A stretch of DNA of 38,418 bases, from positions 1 through 38,418 of the forward strand of contig CAZEQK010000033.1 of assembly GCA_964514395.1 (NCBI GenBank). Reading direction: 5' to 3'. The stretch comes from CAZEQK01 sp964514395. GTDB lineage: Bacteria; Bacillota; Bacilli; Tepidibacillales; Tepidibacillaceae. The translations under genes and the position numbers were made by a program. Below the pieces are notes generated by a model. That model saw only the letters and a program-made list of their open reading frames with translations. It did not search any database and was not told the origin of the DNA. Shown piece after piece: positions 15,269 to 25,987 of the stretch. The stretch's first letter is position 1. Every line of letters begins with the position of its first letter.

Positions 15269-17656
15269 CTAATGATCCCTCATTACAATATAATTCAATA
15301 AATGCTTCAGAAAAGTGGTATTGAGAGGTATGTCTTGTAATGTATCCATTGCAAGGCAGTAATGTTCCCACATCTCTTTTCTAGCACCTTCCTGCCCTAG
15401 TATGGATACCATCGTAGTATTGTTGTTTTCAGCATCTTTTCCAATTGGTTTTCCGATTAACATCAGATTTCCTTCAACATCCAGCAGGTCATCCTTAATT
15501 TGAAAAGCTATACCAGCATGATGGGCAAATTTTTTCAAAGCTTTCATTTCCGATTCCTTTGCATTGGCGATAATTGCAGGCATGATGAGGGAAGCCTCAA
15601 ATGCAATCCCAGTTTTATAGAAATACAGCATATTCAATTGTTCTATTGTCAAATGTTTCCCTTTTGAATTCAAATCCATTGCTTGCCCTTTACACATATT
15701 TTGTGTCATTTGGGCTGAATACTGAATCAAACGAAGAACCGTTTTAGCATCGAACGGTTCGAGTGATGCTTGTTCCTCAATAGCCTTCTGGGTCAAAAAG
15801 AGACCGGTTAATTCCGCTGTGGCAATGTTATATACCTGATGCAGGGTTGGATGTCCCCTACGGGCGGCAGCATTATCCTGGGATGGTAGATCATCAAAGA
15901 TTAGGGATGCGGTATGCATATATTCTAATGATTTTAGAAGTGGAACAATTGCCGATTTATTTAATCCATATTCGTTAACACCCATGACCCAAGTCAATAT
16001 TGGCCTCAATCGTTTTCCTCCGCCTTCTAGACTGTAATTGGCAGCATCGATTATTGGTTCTTTTATCAGAGAAGTAGTCTCGTCTTTAGGAATATTTAAG
16101 ATATTGTTAATCTGATCGCGTACGGCTTCTATCGTTTCTAAAAAGTCTTCCTGCTCCTCCCTTTCGTTTTTCAGAATAGTAATGATATGGTCCCTAATCA
16201 ATTTATCAAAGAAATCTACGTCATCCGCTTTTTGAACCATATGTTGAATGATATGATTAAATTTCGGATTTCCAGATGCAAATAATTCCATCATTTCGTT
16301 GTATTTTTTGGTATCTATTCGTTCGTTAAATCGTCTCAAACCGTTTATTGCTCGAGACAGTATGACCTCACATGTCTTGATATCGGACTGATACACGTCG
16401 TGAATCAAATAAGAGATGACCGTCCAGTATAATTCAAAGGGATTGATAAGATCTAAACGTTTCTCATGATATTTCATATAATAGGTATAGGGAGTAACCG
16501 CCCCTTCCTTCATATCATCAAACATATCTGCAAAATCATCTGCTAATTGGTTGTAAATGCCATAATAGAAAGTACGATTGTCAAAGCCCTCATTCTCAGG
16601 AGCACTGATGACGGAACGGACAATTAATCGGGAATAAGCGGATTTTAAAATAATCGGTATATAAAGCTCTTCATTGGTGTAATTAGGATTGGATAAATCC
16701 TTTTCACGGTCCACTTCCTGAGCATGAAAAAATACATAGGATTGCGCTAAAAACGATTTCATTGTCTCTAGATGTTGATGGTTCTTCATATATTCCAAGG
16801 CATCTCTTAGTTCTGTATGAATGTATCGGATTAGTTCCTTGTTATTTCCTATCCATTCACCCAATTCAGGCACAGATCCTGTAATAAGTGTGGTACGTAT
16901 CAAATCGGAATATTGTTTTTTCTCTTTAGTAGATAAGATGTTGGAATCTAGTAGATCGTCAATGAAGGGATAGGTAAGCCCATAGTAATAGCCAAGTCTA
17001 ATAGCTTCATCAAGCTTCTTCGTTCGTTCTTCAGGAGCTATCTCGTCATCCATTTCTTCAACCTGATGCATCAATACCCCCGCTATGATTTTAATAAGCT
17101 TTCGCTTAGCCTGTTCAGCATCCATTCCTTTTGGAATATTGGTGGATACAGTCTGTAGTTTGTTCATCACCCAAATCATAGTAGTTTCTATGCCTTCCTT
17201 CTGGGCCTTCTGGTACAATCCCGTCAAGCTAATCGTCTCAGTTTTGTCTCTTTGGTCTGTTGAGGTGGATTGAATCAGATGATTCTTTAAACGGTCAACT
17301 ACACGTCGAACTCTGGTCTGTGTATCAAGTGAGCCAAGGGATTTACCTAAATCTCTCATGAAAATATAGGAGATGCTTCGATCTAGGTAATGATCTAGTT
17401 TACCTGTCTCATTCAGCCATTGGATATAGTTATGGTATTCTTTAGGATTAGCTTTTCTTTTTCCACGGAAAAAAAGGGATAATAAGGCATGATGATGAAT
17501 ATGGTTCTGTTTCCATGATTCAATATCTTTTGTTAGGGTAGATACATAAGTCTTTTGTGTGATCTGTTCATAAAGGGTTTGAAAATAATGAACAGCCCTC
17601 TGCTCAGCCAGTTGATAAGATGCATTAGGATTTTTTATTAACTCTTCAGTCATCAT
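15269..17656 (-). CDS. Two-domain isoprenoid synthase (polyprenyl synthetase C-terminal half)
   Basis: 795 residues, more than twice a normal prenyl diphosphate synthase. The C-terminal half (about 500-795) is a canonical trans-prenyltransferase: GGGKRLRP (545-552), first Asp-rich motif DDLPSQD (588-594), RRGHPT, GQAMD (657-661), KTG and second Asp-rich motif DDLLD (722-726), all intact. It should condense IPP with allylic diphosphates. The N-terminal ~490 residues are all-helical and carry their own Asp-rich sequences, DDLLD (233-237) and DDFADMFDD (373-381), as expected of a diverged class I terpene-synthase-like domain. The start ATG has AGAGGT seven bases upstream. It is a single gene. 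The protein may make a prenyl diphosphate in one half and convert it in the other; that coupling is inference. Confidence 0.85.
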   Translation of the reverse strand: MMTEELIKNPNASYQLAEQRAVHYFQTLYEQITQKTYVSTLTKDIESWKQNHIHHHALLSLFFRGKRKANPKEYHNYIQWLNETGKLDHYLDRSISYIFMRDLGKSLGSLDTQTRVRRVVDRLKNHLIQSTSTDQRDKTETISLTGLYQKAQKEGIETTMIWVMNKLQTVSTNIPKGMDAEQAKRKLIKIIAGVLMHQVEEMDDEIAPEERTKKLDEAIRLGYYYGLTYPFIDDLLDSNILSTKEKKQYSDLIRTTLITGSVPELGEWIGNNKELIRYIHTELRDALEYMKNHQHLETMKSFLAQSYVFFHAQEVDREKDLSNPNYTNEELYIPIILKSAYSRLIVRSVISAPENEGFDNRTFYYGIYNQLADDFADMFDDMKEGAVTPYTYYMKYHEKRLDLINPFELYWTVISYLIHDVYQSDIKTCEVILSRAINGLRRFNERIDTKKYNEMMELFASGNPKFNHIIQHMVQKADDVDFFDKLIRDHIITILKNEREEQEDFLETIEAVRDQINNILNIPKDETTSLIKEPIIDAANYSLEGGGKRLRPILTWVMGVNEYGLNKSAIVPLLKSLEYMHTASLIFDDLPSQDNAAARRGHPTLHQVYNIATAELTGLFLTQKAIEEQASLEPFDAKTVLRLIQYSAQMTQNMCKGQAMDLNSKGKHLTIEQLNMLYFYKTGIAFEASLIMPAIIANAKESEMKALKKFAHHAGIAFQIKDDLLDVEGNLMLIGKPIGKDAENNNTTMVSILGQEGARKEMWEHYCLAMDTLQDIPLNTTFLKHLLNYIVMRDH

Positions 17657-18005
17657 ATACGTTACCTCTACTCTTATGTTCTTTTATATATGTTTTGTAG
17701 AACCTGTTAAACTCAAAAATCATACTAACAGTATATGTTCTGCCTGTAATTATACCAGTATTTTTGATTAAAACTATTAAAAAATATTTACATATAAGCC
17801 TAAAATAATATATTTATATTGAAAATCCCCTCAAACTGTCGTCTGAGGGAAAATTAAACATGCTTTAGATTTAAACAAAACTCACTAGACCTGTAATATT
17901 AGCTATGAATATTTTATTGAAAGGTTAGGTCAATCCTCTGTTCAATGCCACTAAAGGCATGTCTTTAAATCCAGATTCCTTTGATCAACACAAAAACCAG
18001 TGAAT
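17657..18005. other. Intergenic gap with one weak terminator
   Basis: CCCCTCA/TGAGGGA at about 17827-17849 forms a hairpin that on the minus strand is followed by GATTTTC, a weak terminator for the broken gene at 18006. The rest is AT-rich, and I see no gene or clear promoter. Confidence 0.5.
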
Positions 18006-18960
18006 TTATTCATCAGTAGAAATTATTTGATCAAAGTGAGCTAAGACCTTATAAGTATCATCCTTTTTGTTGTATATATATCGATAATTAGAAAATGACA
18101 TGGTCATATATAATCCATTTATCTTTGTGTCGTCTATAGGTGAATTTTTATTAACTGTCAGTATGCCATATAAATTAAAACTACCTCTAAAATTTACTGT
18201 CTTGGTATCCTCATCCTCAATTACACTTTTTACTATTATTCTAGCTATAACATCACCAGGTTTTACATTATTGAAATCAAGATACTTAAAAAGTGAAGAA
18301 TCTGCATCTACTTTTGAATTATTATCTTTAATGCCGCTATTATCTTCATCCACATTTTGTATTTGTTGTTTAGGAAAAGTAAATCTACTAAGTATGTCTT
18401 CTTGATTGATTTTTAACAAGCCTGAATTGTCAGTTGTTTCTTCATTAAATTTAAGCGCATCCTGTGAAAAGGTTATTTGCAGCACTTCCTTCTCATTTTC
18501 TCCTACAAAATATTTAACATAAGAATTACTAGTATTCTTTAAAGTATTATATTTTTCGATTGGAATTACTTTAACTGTAAATAGTACCTGATCTTTTGGA
18601 AATTTACTGGAATCATAAGTATCTCCACTTGAAATTGTTATTTCATTCAACTCTCCTGAATTAATTTTATCTTATTCAATTGGTTTATAGCTAAATATAG
18701 TTAATTTATCAAGTTTATATTCATTTATAAATATAGGTTTTTATTGTTTCCCCTTTTTTACTAATTTCAATAATATTGTAGTCATTCGATGTTGGTGTCT
18801 TATTTTCTTCTAATTCTTTACTATTATCTTTAGACGTTACATCTTTTTGTATCGTATTTATGTTTTTATTATTTACTAGATGATTTAAATATAAAAAACC
18901 GATGATTATAGCTATAAATAATATGGAAAAAATAAATATCACTTTTACTTTATTTCTCAA
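18006..18960 (-). pseudogene. Broken secreted/membrane-anchored protein (frameshift plus TAA)
   Basis: The first piece (18721-18960, TTG start with GAGGTG upstream) encodes an N-terminal membrane or signal segment (VIFIFSILFIAIIIGFLY) and an Asn/Lys-rich linker. It ends in TGA just after an A5 tract near 18738. Removing one A lets the protein continue in the other frame (KPIFINEYKLDKLTIFSYKPIE) up to a TAA at 18674-18672. After that stop the same frame runs on (DKINSGELNEITISSG) into the 214-codon downstream piece ending at 18006. That downstream piece has no usable start of its own, since AGGAGAG abuts its TTG. Both lesions together best explain the layout. Family unknown. The extracellular part resembles no domain I can name. 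Confidence 0.65.
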
Positions 18961-18994
18961 TTATTTTTCACCTCATTTAGCAATTATTACTACC

Positions 18995-21775
18995 TTATTC
19001 TATCTCTCCCGATGATCTAACAATCTCATCAAGTACTTGAACAAGTTTTTCCTTTTCCCCACTTTCATTAGTAGAAATCCTTAGAAGCGAAAGTTTGTTT
19101 TGTTCTAATATTCTATTTTTCAACTGATCCCTCTTAAATTGCTGTTCATTATTTTGGTGATATTCTACTCCATCCACTTCTACTGCTAGAACTGGCTCTT
19201 TATCTAATTTATTGTAGATTAGAAAATCAACATGGGTCCAAGGATTTTCAGCATATCTCTTCTCTTCCTCATTTAGATTATGAAAATCTTTAATAATGGA
19301 ATGAAGAGGAACATGAATAACACATTTGAATGAGTTGAATTTTGGAAAAGCCAAGACCTCTTCAATAATGCTATACATCAGGTTTTCTGATTTATATTCA
19401 GATACATGCATATTTGAATTCATTATTTTTAACAGTTTGCTTGAATACTCGCTATATAATAGATCAAAAACAGATATCTTTTGGCTTTCTCTAATATCAC
19501 TTGATAATGAGTTATATTCCATATATCTGATTAAATCACCTATATAGGTTCCATGCTGTTTGAACAGTTTATCTGAAGTAACTAGTATTAATTCATTTAT
19601 TGCCCTTGATACTGCCACATTTATTAAGTTGGCATCATTAATAAAAAGTGTCATTTTATTTGCTACGGTTGTAAAAATGATAGTGCCTTTTTCTCTTCCT
19701 TGATATTTATGAATGGTATCCACTTCTAACTCTGAGTGTTGAATAAGTTTCTTCGTTTCTGTTACATGCCTTCGATATGGTGAAATGATTCCTACATTAT
19801 TAATATCATTATCATGATAAGTTGCTAAAATTTCATCTCTAATTACTTCGATTTGTCTTATATTGTACAAGCTCTTTTTATTAATGATTTTATCTTCACG
19901 TGCATGATTTCCAGGTGCCGTTTTATAAAGAATTAAAGGTTTATCCTCTGGTTTTTCTTCAGTCATTACAACCAGTTGATTATCATAGAACTTTTCATTA
20001 CAAAAACCAATGATTTTTGGATGGCAACGATAATGCTCACTTAATAAGGTTTTTGGTAAATCTTCCTTATATATTTCAATATACGATGCTATGATGCTAT
20101 ATTTACTATAGTTATAAGCTTCTTTTTTATTAAGATTATAGAATAGTTCATCACTTTTCTGTTTAATATTAGTTGGGACTATTTGAGGTAATTGTTTTAC
20201 ATCACCAACAATCACCACATTTCTACTACAGGATAGTGCTAATGAGGCTGTCACCAAATCTACCTGAGACGCCTCATCAATAATCAAATAGTCAAATAAG
20301 TAGTTCACAGAGATACTATTTAATATGGAATGTGTTGTGCTTAATATAACTGGATAATCATCAATAAAGTCCCGGAAATTACGCTTATAATCATGGATAT
20401 TATAACTCTCTCTTGAACGCTTTGTATATTTTTCATGTAAGGATGCTTTGAACAAAGCTGCAGATACTTCAGAATATTGCTCCATTAGATCTTCATAGCT
20501 TTTTTTTTCTAGCTTAGCTTTTAAAGAAGTTATTTCCTTTTCTCTCTCCTCCATTCCTCTGTGATAATAATCCTTTTTAAGAGAGGAAATAATATCATTT
20601 TGGTGTTCAATTATTTGTTTTTGTCTATAAATGCCATACTTAAATAATAGATACGTTTTTGCTGTAAGTTTGTTAATTTTTAAAACAAATCTTTCATAGT
20701 GAGTCATAAATTCTAATATAGAATCATAAGACCATTTTTTATAAAACGAGTATTGCTTGATAGGTATATATGTTCCTTTAAAATATTTTTCAAAATACGT
20801 TTGTTCTACTTTTAATTTAGCAACTTCTTCTTGCAGATTAGCTATTTTATTCTTATCTGCTAATAATTTCTCTAGATTCTCTGAGGTTTTTTGAAGCTCT
20901 TCTGATAATGTATTTCTCTCTTCTGGTTCTTTTCCCCACTCTGTTATATCTGGTATTTCTTGCTGTTTAGAATTAAAAAAATCTTTTTGGTTTTCTCTAT
21001 TACCTAAAAAAGCTGTAATAAATCCGTATCCATTCTTTTCAAGTTTCTCCTGTACATTTAAAGTAGCAGAATTGTTCCCAGCAACGACACCTACTGTTTG
21101 CCCTTGTGACACTACATTAGCTATTATATTTAAAATCGTTTGTGTTTTTCCTGTCCCAGGAGGTCCTTCAATGATACTAGTTGAATTTTCTAAAGCGGTT
21201 TTAACAGCTTTCTTTTGACTTAGATTAATACCAAATGGGAATATTGGTATGTGATTAAACCTTTCTGCTTTTATCGATTTACCAGATAAATAAGTAGCTA
21301 AAACGCTATTTTCATTTATCTTGGTGATCTTTTCATATAGCTTGAATAATATAGTTTTTCCATCGTCAGTTACACTGACATATTTAGAAAGATCCTTAAA
21401 GTAATTAAAAATAGCTTTTGGTTTTTGAGCATTAAGAATTGAATTTTGGTAAGAAACTCTAGATTTATGGTAGGAAGTTGGCCTATTATTTTTATCGAAG
21501 ATTCTAATATATTCTCCGAAATCTAGTATTGTTGAATAGTCTTCTCTAGGGAAATTATCTATACTAACAATCACATCTTCAGCATTGATTTTCTTGGGAT
21601 TTTCAAGAAAACGTATATTTACAGCTTTGTAATTATAGGTTTTGTGATTGTCTGAAAAAGTGACCGAAACTAGGTGATTATTTTGATATGTAATCCAGCT
21701 TATTTCAGAAGTTTTGTCTACAAATTTGTAGGTTTTGTTATCTTTAAGTAATACCATTTTTTTAAATAGGTCCAT
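18995..21775 (-). CDS. SF1 (Upf1-like) helicase with C-terminal PD-(D/E)XK nuclease-like domain
   Basis: 926 residues. After ~180 residues of unassigned N-terminal region comes Walker A GPPGTGKT (204-211), then a long coiled-coil insertion (about 285-435), Walker B DEAS (500-503), motif III GDVKQLPQ (524-531), motif IV region SEHYRCHP, motif V HKYQGRE (689-695) and motif VI NVAVSRA. The C terminus (about 795-920) has HVDFLIYN with Asp850, AVEVDG with Glu866 and Asp868, then RDQLKN and LLRIS: the pattern of DUF2726/Vsr-related nuclease folds. A helicase fused to such a nuclease is a frequent theme in antiphage defence and DNA-repair islands. AAGGAG lies six bases before the ATG. It is intact while all its immediate neighbours on both sides are broken. 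Confidence 0.85.
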   Translation of the reverse strand: MDLFKKMVLLKDNKTYKFVDKTSEISWITYQNNHLVSVTFSDNHKTYNYKAVNIRFLENPKKINAEDVIVSIDNFPREDYSTILDFGEYIRIFDKNNRPTSYHKSRVSYQNSILNAQKPKAIFNYFKDLSKYVSVTDDGKTILFKLYEKITKINENSVLATYLSGKSIKAERFNHIPIFPFGINLSQKKAVKTALENSTSIIEGPPGTGKTQTILNIIANVVSQGQTVGVVAGNNSATLNVQEKLEKNGYGFITAFLGNRENQKDFFNSKQQEIPDITEWGKEPEERNTLSEELQKTSENLEKLLADKNKIANLQEEVAKLKVEQTYFEKYFKGTYIPIKQYSFYKKWSYDSILEFMTHYERFVLKINKLTAKTYLLFKYGIYRQKQIIEHQNDIISSLKKDYYHRGMEEREKEITSLKAKLEKKSYEDLMEQYSEVSAALFKASLHEKYTKRSRESYNIHDYKRNFRDFIDDYPVILSTTHSILNSISVNYLFDYLIIDEASQVDLVTASLALSCSRNVVIVGDVKQLPQIVPTNIKQKSDELFYNLNKKEAYNYSKYSIIASYIEIYKEDLPKTLLSEHYRCHPKIIGFCNEKFYDNQLVVMTEEKPEDKPLILYKTAPGNHAREDKIINKKSLYNIRQIEVIRDEILATYHDNDINNVGIISPYRRHVTETKKLIQHSELEVDTIHKYQGREKGTIIFTTVANKMTLFINDANLINVAVSRAINELILVTSDKLFKQHGTYIGDLIRYMEYNSLSSDIRESQKISVFDLLYSEYSSKLLKIMNSNMHVSEYKSENLMYSIIEEVLAFPKFNSFKCVIHVPLHSIIKDFHNLNEEEKRYAENPWTHVDFLIYNKLDKEPVLAVEVDGVEYHQNNEQQFKRDQLKNRILEQNKLSLLRISTNESGEKEKLVQVLDEIVRSSGEIE

Positions 21776-22758
21776 TATTTTCTCCTTCAGAAGAGTTACC
21801 TCTAAAAATCATAAGTAGTATAAAAAATAAGATATACTGGATAGTATAAAATATCTTGGTTGGTATAGAACAAATACCTGTAAGCTTTTTAAAGATTTTT
21901 TCTTGTTCATCAGTATAGACTAATCCAGCTTCCTTTGCCGTTGGTGGTGATATAGTTAATTCTCTTTTAGTGTAGACTGAATCGTAACCTACTCCCATCC
22001 CACAATAGTAGGTATAATCATTCGTATCTAGTGCAATATCATGATTATCATCCAATGAAAATCTCAATTTTGTGTTATTCTCCCCTTTATAAATAGCGAC
22101 ATCATTTTTAATCATAGCTAATGATGAGAATCGTTCCACTGTAAGCAGAGATATCGAAGCTTACAAGGTTGTTAAAGATTGGTTTGATGGATAGATCTGC
22201 ACTAGAATAATAACCAGAGTGTATTCCCTGCCAATCTCCCTTCCACTTCATAAGCTTGGCATCAGGTTTTTGGGGGGTAGATGTATTGCTTCCCTCTTTG
22301 ATAACGTAAAAAGGGTATGTATGATTGTCATCATTCCAAATTCCTTCAATCATATCTTTTGATACGATTATGGCAGTTATGATCCCGTTTGAACCTTTTT
22401 CAGAAATGGTTAAAATATTATCACTGATATCCCCACTTAGATTTATATTTCTTTTATATTTATCATAATAGTAGAATCCAGAAACCTTATTATCGGTTAT
22501 ATCTAATTTCATATGAATGTTAAGTGAATCATTAATAGCGCCTATATACCATGAAGTTTCTTTACTTTCTTCTGGTGACGAATTTTCATTTGATGAGGAT
22601 GAATTGTCGTTCGTAGATTTGGATAAACCAATCTCCTGTTGATCTATGGATTTAGCCGTATTATTACTTTTTATTGGGTTGGAAGTATTATTCACCCGTA
22701 ACGAACAGCCTGTAAATATTAAAAGTACTAGGATTGTTAACATTATTTTTCTTTTCAT
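21762..22758 (-). pseudogene. Broken lipoprotein gene (one-base frameshift)
   Basis: The upstream piece (22108-22758) begins with a clear lipoprotein signal (LTILVLLIFTGC) and a Ser/Asn-rich linker, then a beta-rich domain (WYIGAINDSLNIHMKLDI). It reads to FDISAYSG and then out of frame into a stop at 22108. The overlapping piece (21762-22139) continues the same protein in the next frame: dropping one base near 22139 gives FDISAYVERFSSLAMIK. The C-terminal part ends with a hydrophobic stretch, and its last codons overlap the helicase start by 14 bases. Family unknown; the extracellular part has the look of a calycin-like beta barrel, which is only an impression. Confidence 0.7.
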
Positions 22759-22835
22759 CTTATCGATTAACCTCTCATTTTTTATTGTGTCTTTTAAAAA
22801 TAGAAAAGGAATAAAAGAATTTTTTTTATATCCTA

Positions 22836-23676
22836 TTAATTCCGTCTTTTTTTCCTAATATAAAAGATAAGTCCTACTATACTTAGTACTATTAGAATAA
22901 AACCAAATATTATTCCTAATATTTTTAGAGCAAAAAATAAAATATCTTCTCCTAAGGTACCTATCGTGTCTTCTTCCTTGTTAACCTGCTTTCTAAACTC
23001 AGCATCTTTATTTTTATAGATAGAATACAATTTGAACTCTTTATCATTGATTGGCTTAAAAATTAACCTTTGACCATGTCCGTAAAAAAAGTAGATAAGA
23101 TTCATATTCTTTATCTGCATAAGTGGATGGTTTATGTTAACGGAGCTATTAAACTCTTTTTCAGTAATCATCCTCCTATTTTCTGCTTGAAACTCTTTAA
23201 TGACTTCTCTTAGTTTTGTTATAGATAAATTTGTAATATCCATTGCTTTAATTAGATAAGTGTCTTCGACTGCTACATCTGAAAAACCAGAACCGCCACG
23301 ATAATCATCATTAAAGTGATCGAAGGTACCTCCTACCACTCGATAAATATTACTTTCATCATCATTATCATCCACAATAGCATAGCTACCATCTTTACCG
23401 TATTTATCAATATAAAGCGTCGTTTTTAATGCTGGGATATGAATTCATTGCAATTTTTCTTTATTGTCATAAGCATATATTTTTACGATTTCTCCACTGG
23501 AATTTTCTTTAATGACAGCACTTTCTTTAGCTAAATGTGATTTTTCGTAAGGATAAGTTAGGTATTTCTCGTCATCTTTTATATTCAAGCTAACACTTTG
23601 TCCTTCTGCTAAAACATATCGAATTTGTAAAAGTGAATAAGAATATAAAAATTGCAATAAATTTATTTCTTACTGT
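22836..23676 (-). pseudogene. Broken membrane-anchored surface protein (TGA plus frameshift)
   Basis: The 3' part (22836-23375) encodes an extracellular region, one transmembrane helix (ILGIIFGFILIVLSIVGLIF) and the tail YIRKKRRN, a type I anchor. Going upstream in the same frame there is no break until a TGA at 23447-23445, and beyond it the frame continues (AEGQSVSLNI to NKEKLQ), so one stop, probably from CGA or TGG, divides the gene. Further up, a signal peptide (KFIAIFIFLFTFTNSICF) sits in another frame, shifted by one base near 23608-23614. I cannot place the original start codon exactly. Family unknown. It lies in the same minus-strand run as the other broken surface proteins. Confidence 0.7.
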
Positions 23677-23750
23677 CGAAACACCTAGCTATCATATCTT
23701 TTAGCTTTATAGCTTATCGATTATATCAATCTCTCCTTATTCAAAACATA

Positions 23751-25658
23751 TTATTCTTTCAATTTACTTGACATTGCGGACCAGTTATTTAAGTCAATGT
23801 ATTCAACAACTGTACTTTTCAGTTCATTATTTTCATTACTCTCATCTTTTATTATTGCTAATAAATTATTATCATAAGTTGACGTTTCTAAAAACCATAT
23901 ATAATTGTCTTTTGCTTCTTTATATAGTATCCTCTCATTTGTTTTTAGATTGTATAACTCAATATCACACAATTCGTCAATAGGCATATTTTCTATATCG
24001 TTATCTGTTGGGGTAGAATAAATAATCCAATCTGTTCCTGTGAAATTATAAACTCTATCCATTAAAATATTGAAACCATGGGAGAAACTATTATCTGAAA
24101 TATCTAAAGAAAGATTATAAATTGATTTACCTCTTATGGTCCATGTACCACTATCAACTACTAAATATTTATCTTCAAGCAATTTTTCGATTCCACAATT
24201 CATTCCTTGAATAATATGCCCACCAGACGGGTTGCCTTTTTCCCAAAGGCCAACAAAAGAATCATTCACTTCTGTCGGAACTATCTCAGAAATTTGAAAA
24301 ACAAAATATTTATTATTTTCATATTCATCTTTAATATCTATGATTAAATTGTCTGATACCTCAGGAAATTGTGAAATATATTTTTTTATATTCTCATCCG
24401 TTGGATTTCCGATTCTTTTTGAGAAATATTGTTCTATTTCTTCACCATAATCAAAATTATAATCATAATCATCACCCAACCAATTATTTAAATCCTTGAT
24501 TTTGTTTACAGTTATACGACTATATTTCCCATCCCATTCTACCTTAATAATTCTTAATTTATTATCTTCATCTTTTTCTAATTTCCATCCGTAATTATTC
24601 TCGGCTTGTCTAAAAACCAAGTTTTCTTTGGAATATAGGTTATAAAGTAAGATATCTGTTGCTTTTTCTATTGGTATATTAATATTTGTATTAGAGGTAG
24701 GAAATTGATATATAATCCAACCAGTGTCCTTCATATTATAAAATTTAGTGGTTAATATAAAGTCACTCTTGATTTCCTCATTCGTATTAGAGTTTTTTAG
24801 ATCATAGAAAGTTTTACTTGCTGTGAAATCGGCTTTATTATCAACTACTAAAAATCTATTATCGATAATGTCATTTATTAAGTAAAGTACGCTTTCTAGT
24901 TTTGCATTGTGTTTAGCATCCCATTCTTCTTTTATAATTTCTAATCTATTATCTTCATTAGAATCTATTTTCCAATCATAATTATTATTTGCTCTTTTAT
25001 AAATAATTTGTTCTTTTGAATTTAAATTATATAAATCTATATCCATTGCTTTATCTGTGGGTAAAATAACATTTTTATTAGATGTAGGCCTTTGGTAAAC
25101 AATCCAATTTGTATTATTAATATCATAAAATTTATCATATATTTTTATCTCACTCTTAAAATTTTGGTTATCTCTAGCACTTGAAAGGTCATAAATAGCT
25201 TCGTTTTTAAGGGCATCAGAAACGCTCTCAACAATTAAATATTTATCTTTTATAATTCCTTTTATTGAATACATATTATCATCATTAAGTATTTCCCCAG
25301 TTGAACTATTCTTTTCCCACAAGCATAACGCCTTACTATTGTCACCAATTACTTCAAAAACAACATAATTCCCGATATCTTTTTCTATTATTCTTTGTTT
25401 TACATTTTGAAATTTTTTATCAATATCATTTATGTATGTTACTATTTTCTCAACAGTGGGTCTCTTTATTCCAATTGAAAGATACTCAGCTAATTGGTTT
25501 GTTGTATATGTGTTCTTTTTGTTACTGTCGCTGGTCATATCATTTTCTACATTTGTTGTTGTAATACTTTGTTGATTTTCTGATGTTGAACTACTATTGC
25601 ATGCAGATAAGATTAATATCCAGAAAATGATCAAAAATAATAAAACTATTTTTTTCAT
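23751..25658 (-). CDS. Large lipoprotein with three internal repeats
   Basis: 635 residues. The signal ends in LILSAC, with lipidated Cys20. A Ser/Thr/Asn-rich linker (21-55) follows. A unit of about 110 residues occurs three times, at about 135-247, 262-377 and 492-607. Each runs DKYLIVES or equivalent, (A/T/S)xYDLxx, NWIVYQxPTSN, IPxxKAxDIxLYNLxSKE, and an aromatic-Trp end (NNYDWK, NNYGWK, DNYIWF). A second short motif (IGxxRPTxExIxxYI) occurs at about 62-76 and 416-430. AGAAAGGAAG lies six bases before the ATG. I do not recognise the family; the unit has the feel of a beta-rich, ligand-binding surface domain. It is the only intact surface protein in this island. Confidence 0.85.
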   Translation of the reverse strand: MKKIVLLFLIIFWILILSACNSSSTSENQQSITTTNVENDMTSDSNKKNTYTTNQLAEYLSIGIKRPTVEKIVTYINDIDKKFQNVKQRIIEKDIGNYVVFEVIGDNSKALCLWEKNSSTGEILNDDNMYSIKGIIKDKYLIVESVSDALKNEAIYDLSSARDNQNFKSEIKIYDKFYDINNTNWIVYQRPTSNKNVILPTDKAMDIDLYNLNSKEQIIYKRANNNYDWKIDSNEDNRLEIIKEEWDAKHNAKLESVLYLINDIIDNRFLVVDNKADFTASKTFYDLKNSNTNEEIKSDFILTTKFYNMKDTGWIIYQFPTSNTNINIPIEKATDILLYNLYSKENLVFRQAENNYGWKLEKDEDNKLRIIKVEWDGKYSRITVNKIKDLNNWLGDDYDYNFDYGEEIEQYFSKRIGNPTDENIKKYISQFPEVSDNLIIDIKDEYENNKYFVFQISEIVPTEVNDSFVGLWEKGNPSGGHIIQGMNCGIEKLLEDKYLVVDSGTWTIRGKSIYNLSLDISDNSFSHGFNILMDRVYNFTGTDWIIYSTPTDNDIENMPIDELCDIELYNLKTNERILYKEAKDNYIWFLETSTYDNNLLAIIKDESNENNELKSTVVEYIDLNNWSAMSSKLKE

Positions 25659-25987
25659 TAATTTCTTCCTTTCTAAAGTTAGGATAAATAGGTCATTCTG
25701 TTTATGACTTTGAGCCTCTTTTTATACTTGATTTACTTATTTATACTTTTGTATCCTTTGTTTCTACATACTAACATTTTCGACATTATGCGCATTTATC
25801 CTCCGTTATTTGATAAAAAATACCATGTTATTACATCAACACAAAAAAAAGTGAAATCAAATGATTTCACTATCTCAAAGCTAAAGCAACGAAAGCAGCT
25901 AACCTTAAGTTATTATTTCTGTGCATTGTACTAAAAAATTGCTAGAATAATGGTTTTTTCTGAAAATAAGGAATTATATTATTTAAC
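25659..25987. other. Intergenic gap with aminotransferase terminator
   Basis: AGTGAAATCA (25850-25859) pairs with TGATTTCACT (25862-25871), with T8 on the minus strand: the terminator of the aminotransferase gene. The remaining sequence is AT-rich and should hold the promoter of the 635-residue lipoprotein; no clear elements seen. Confidence 0.7.
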
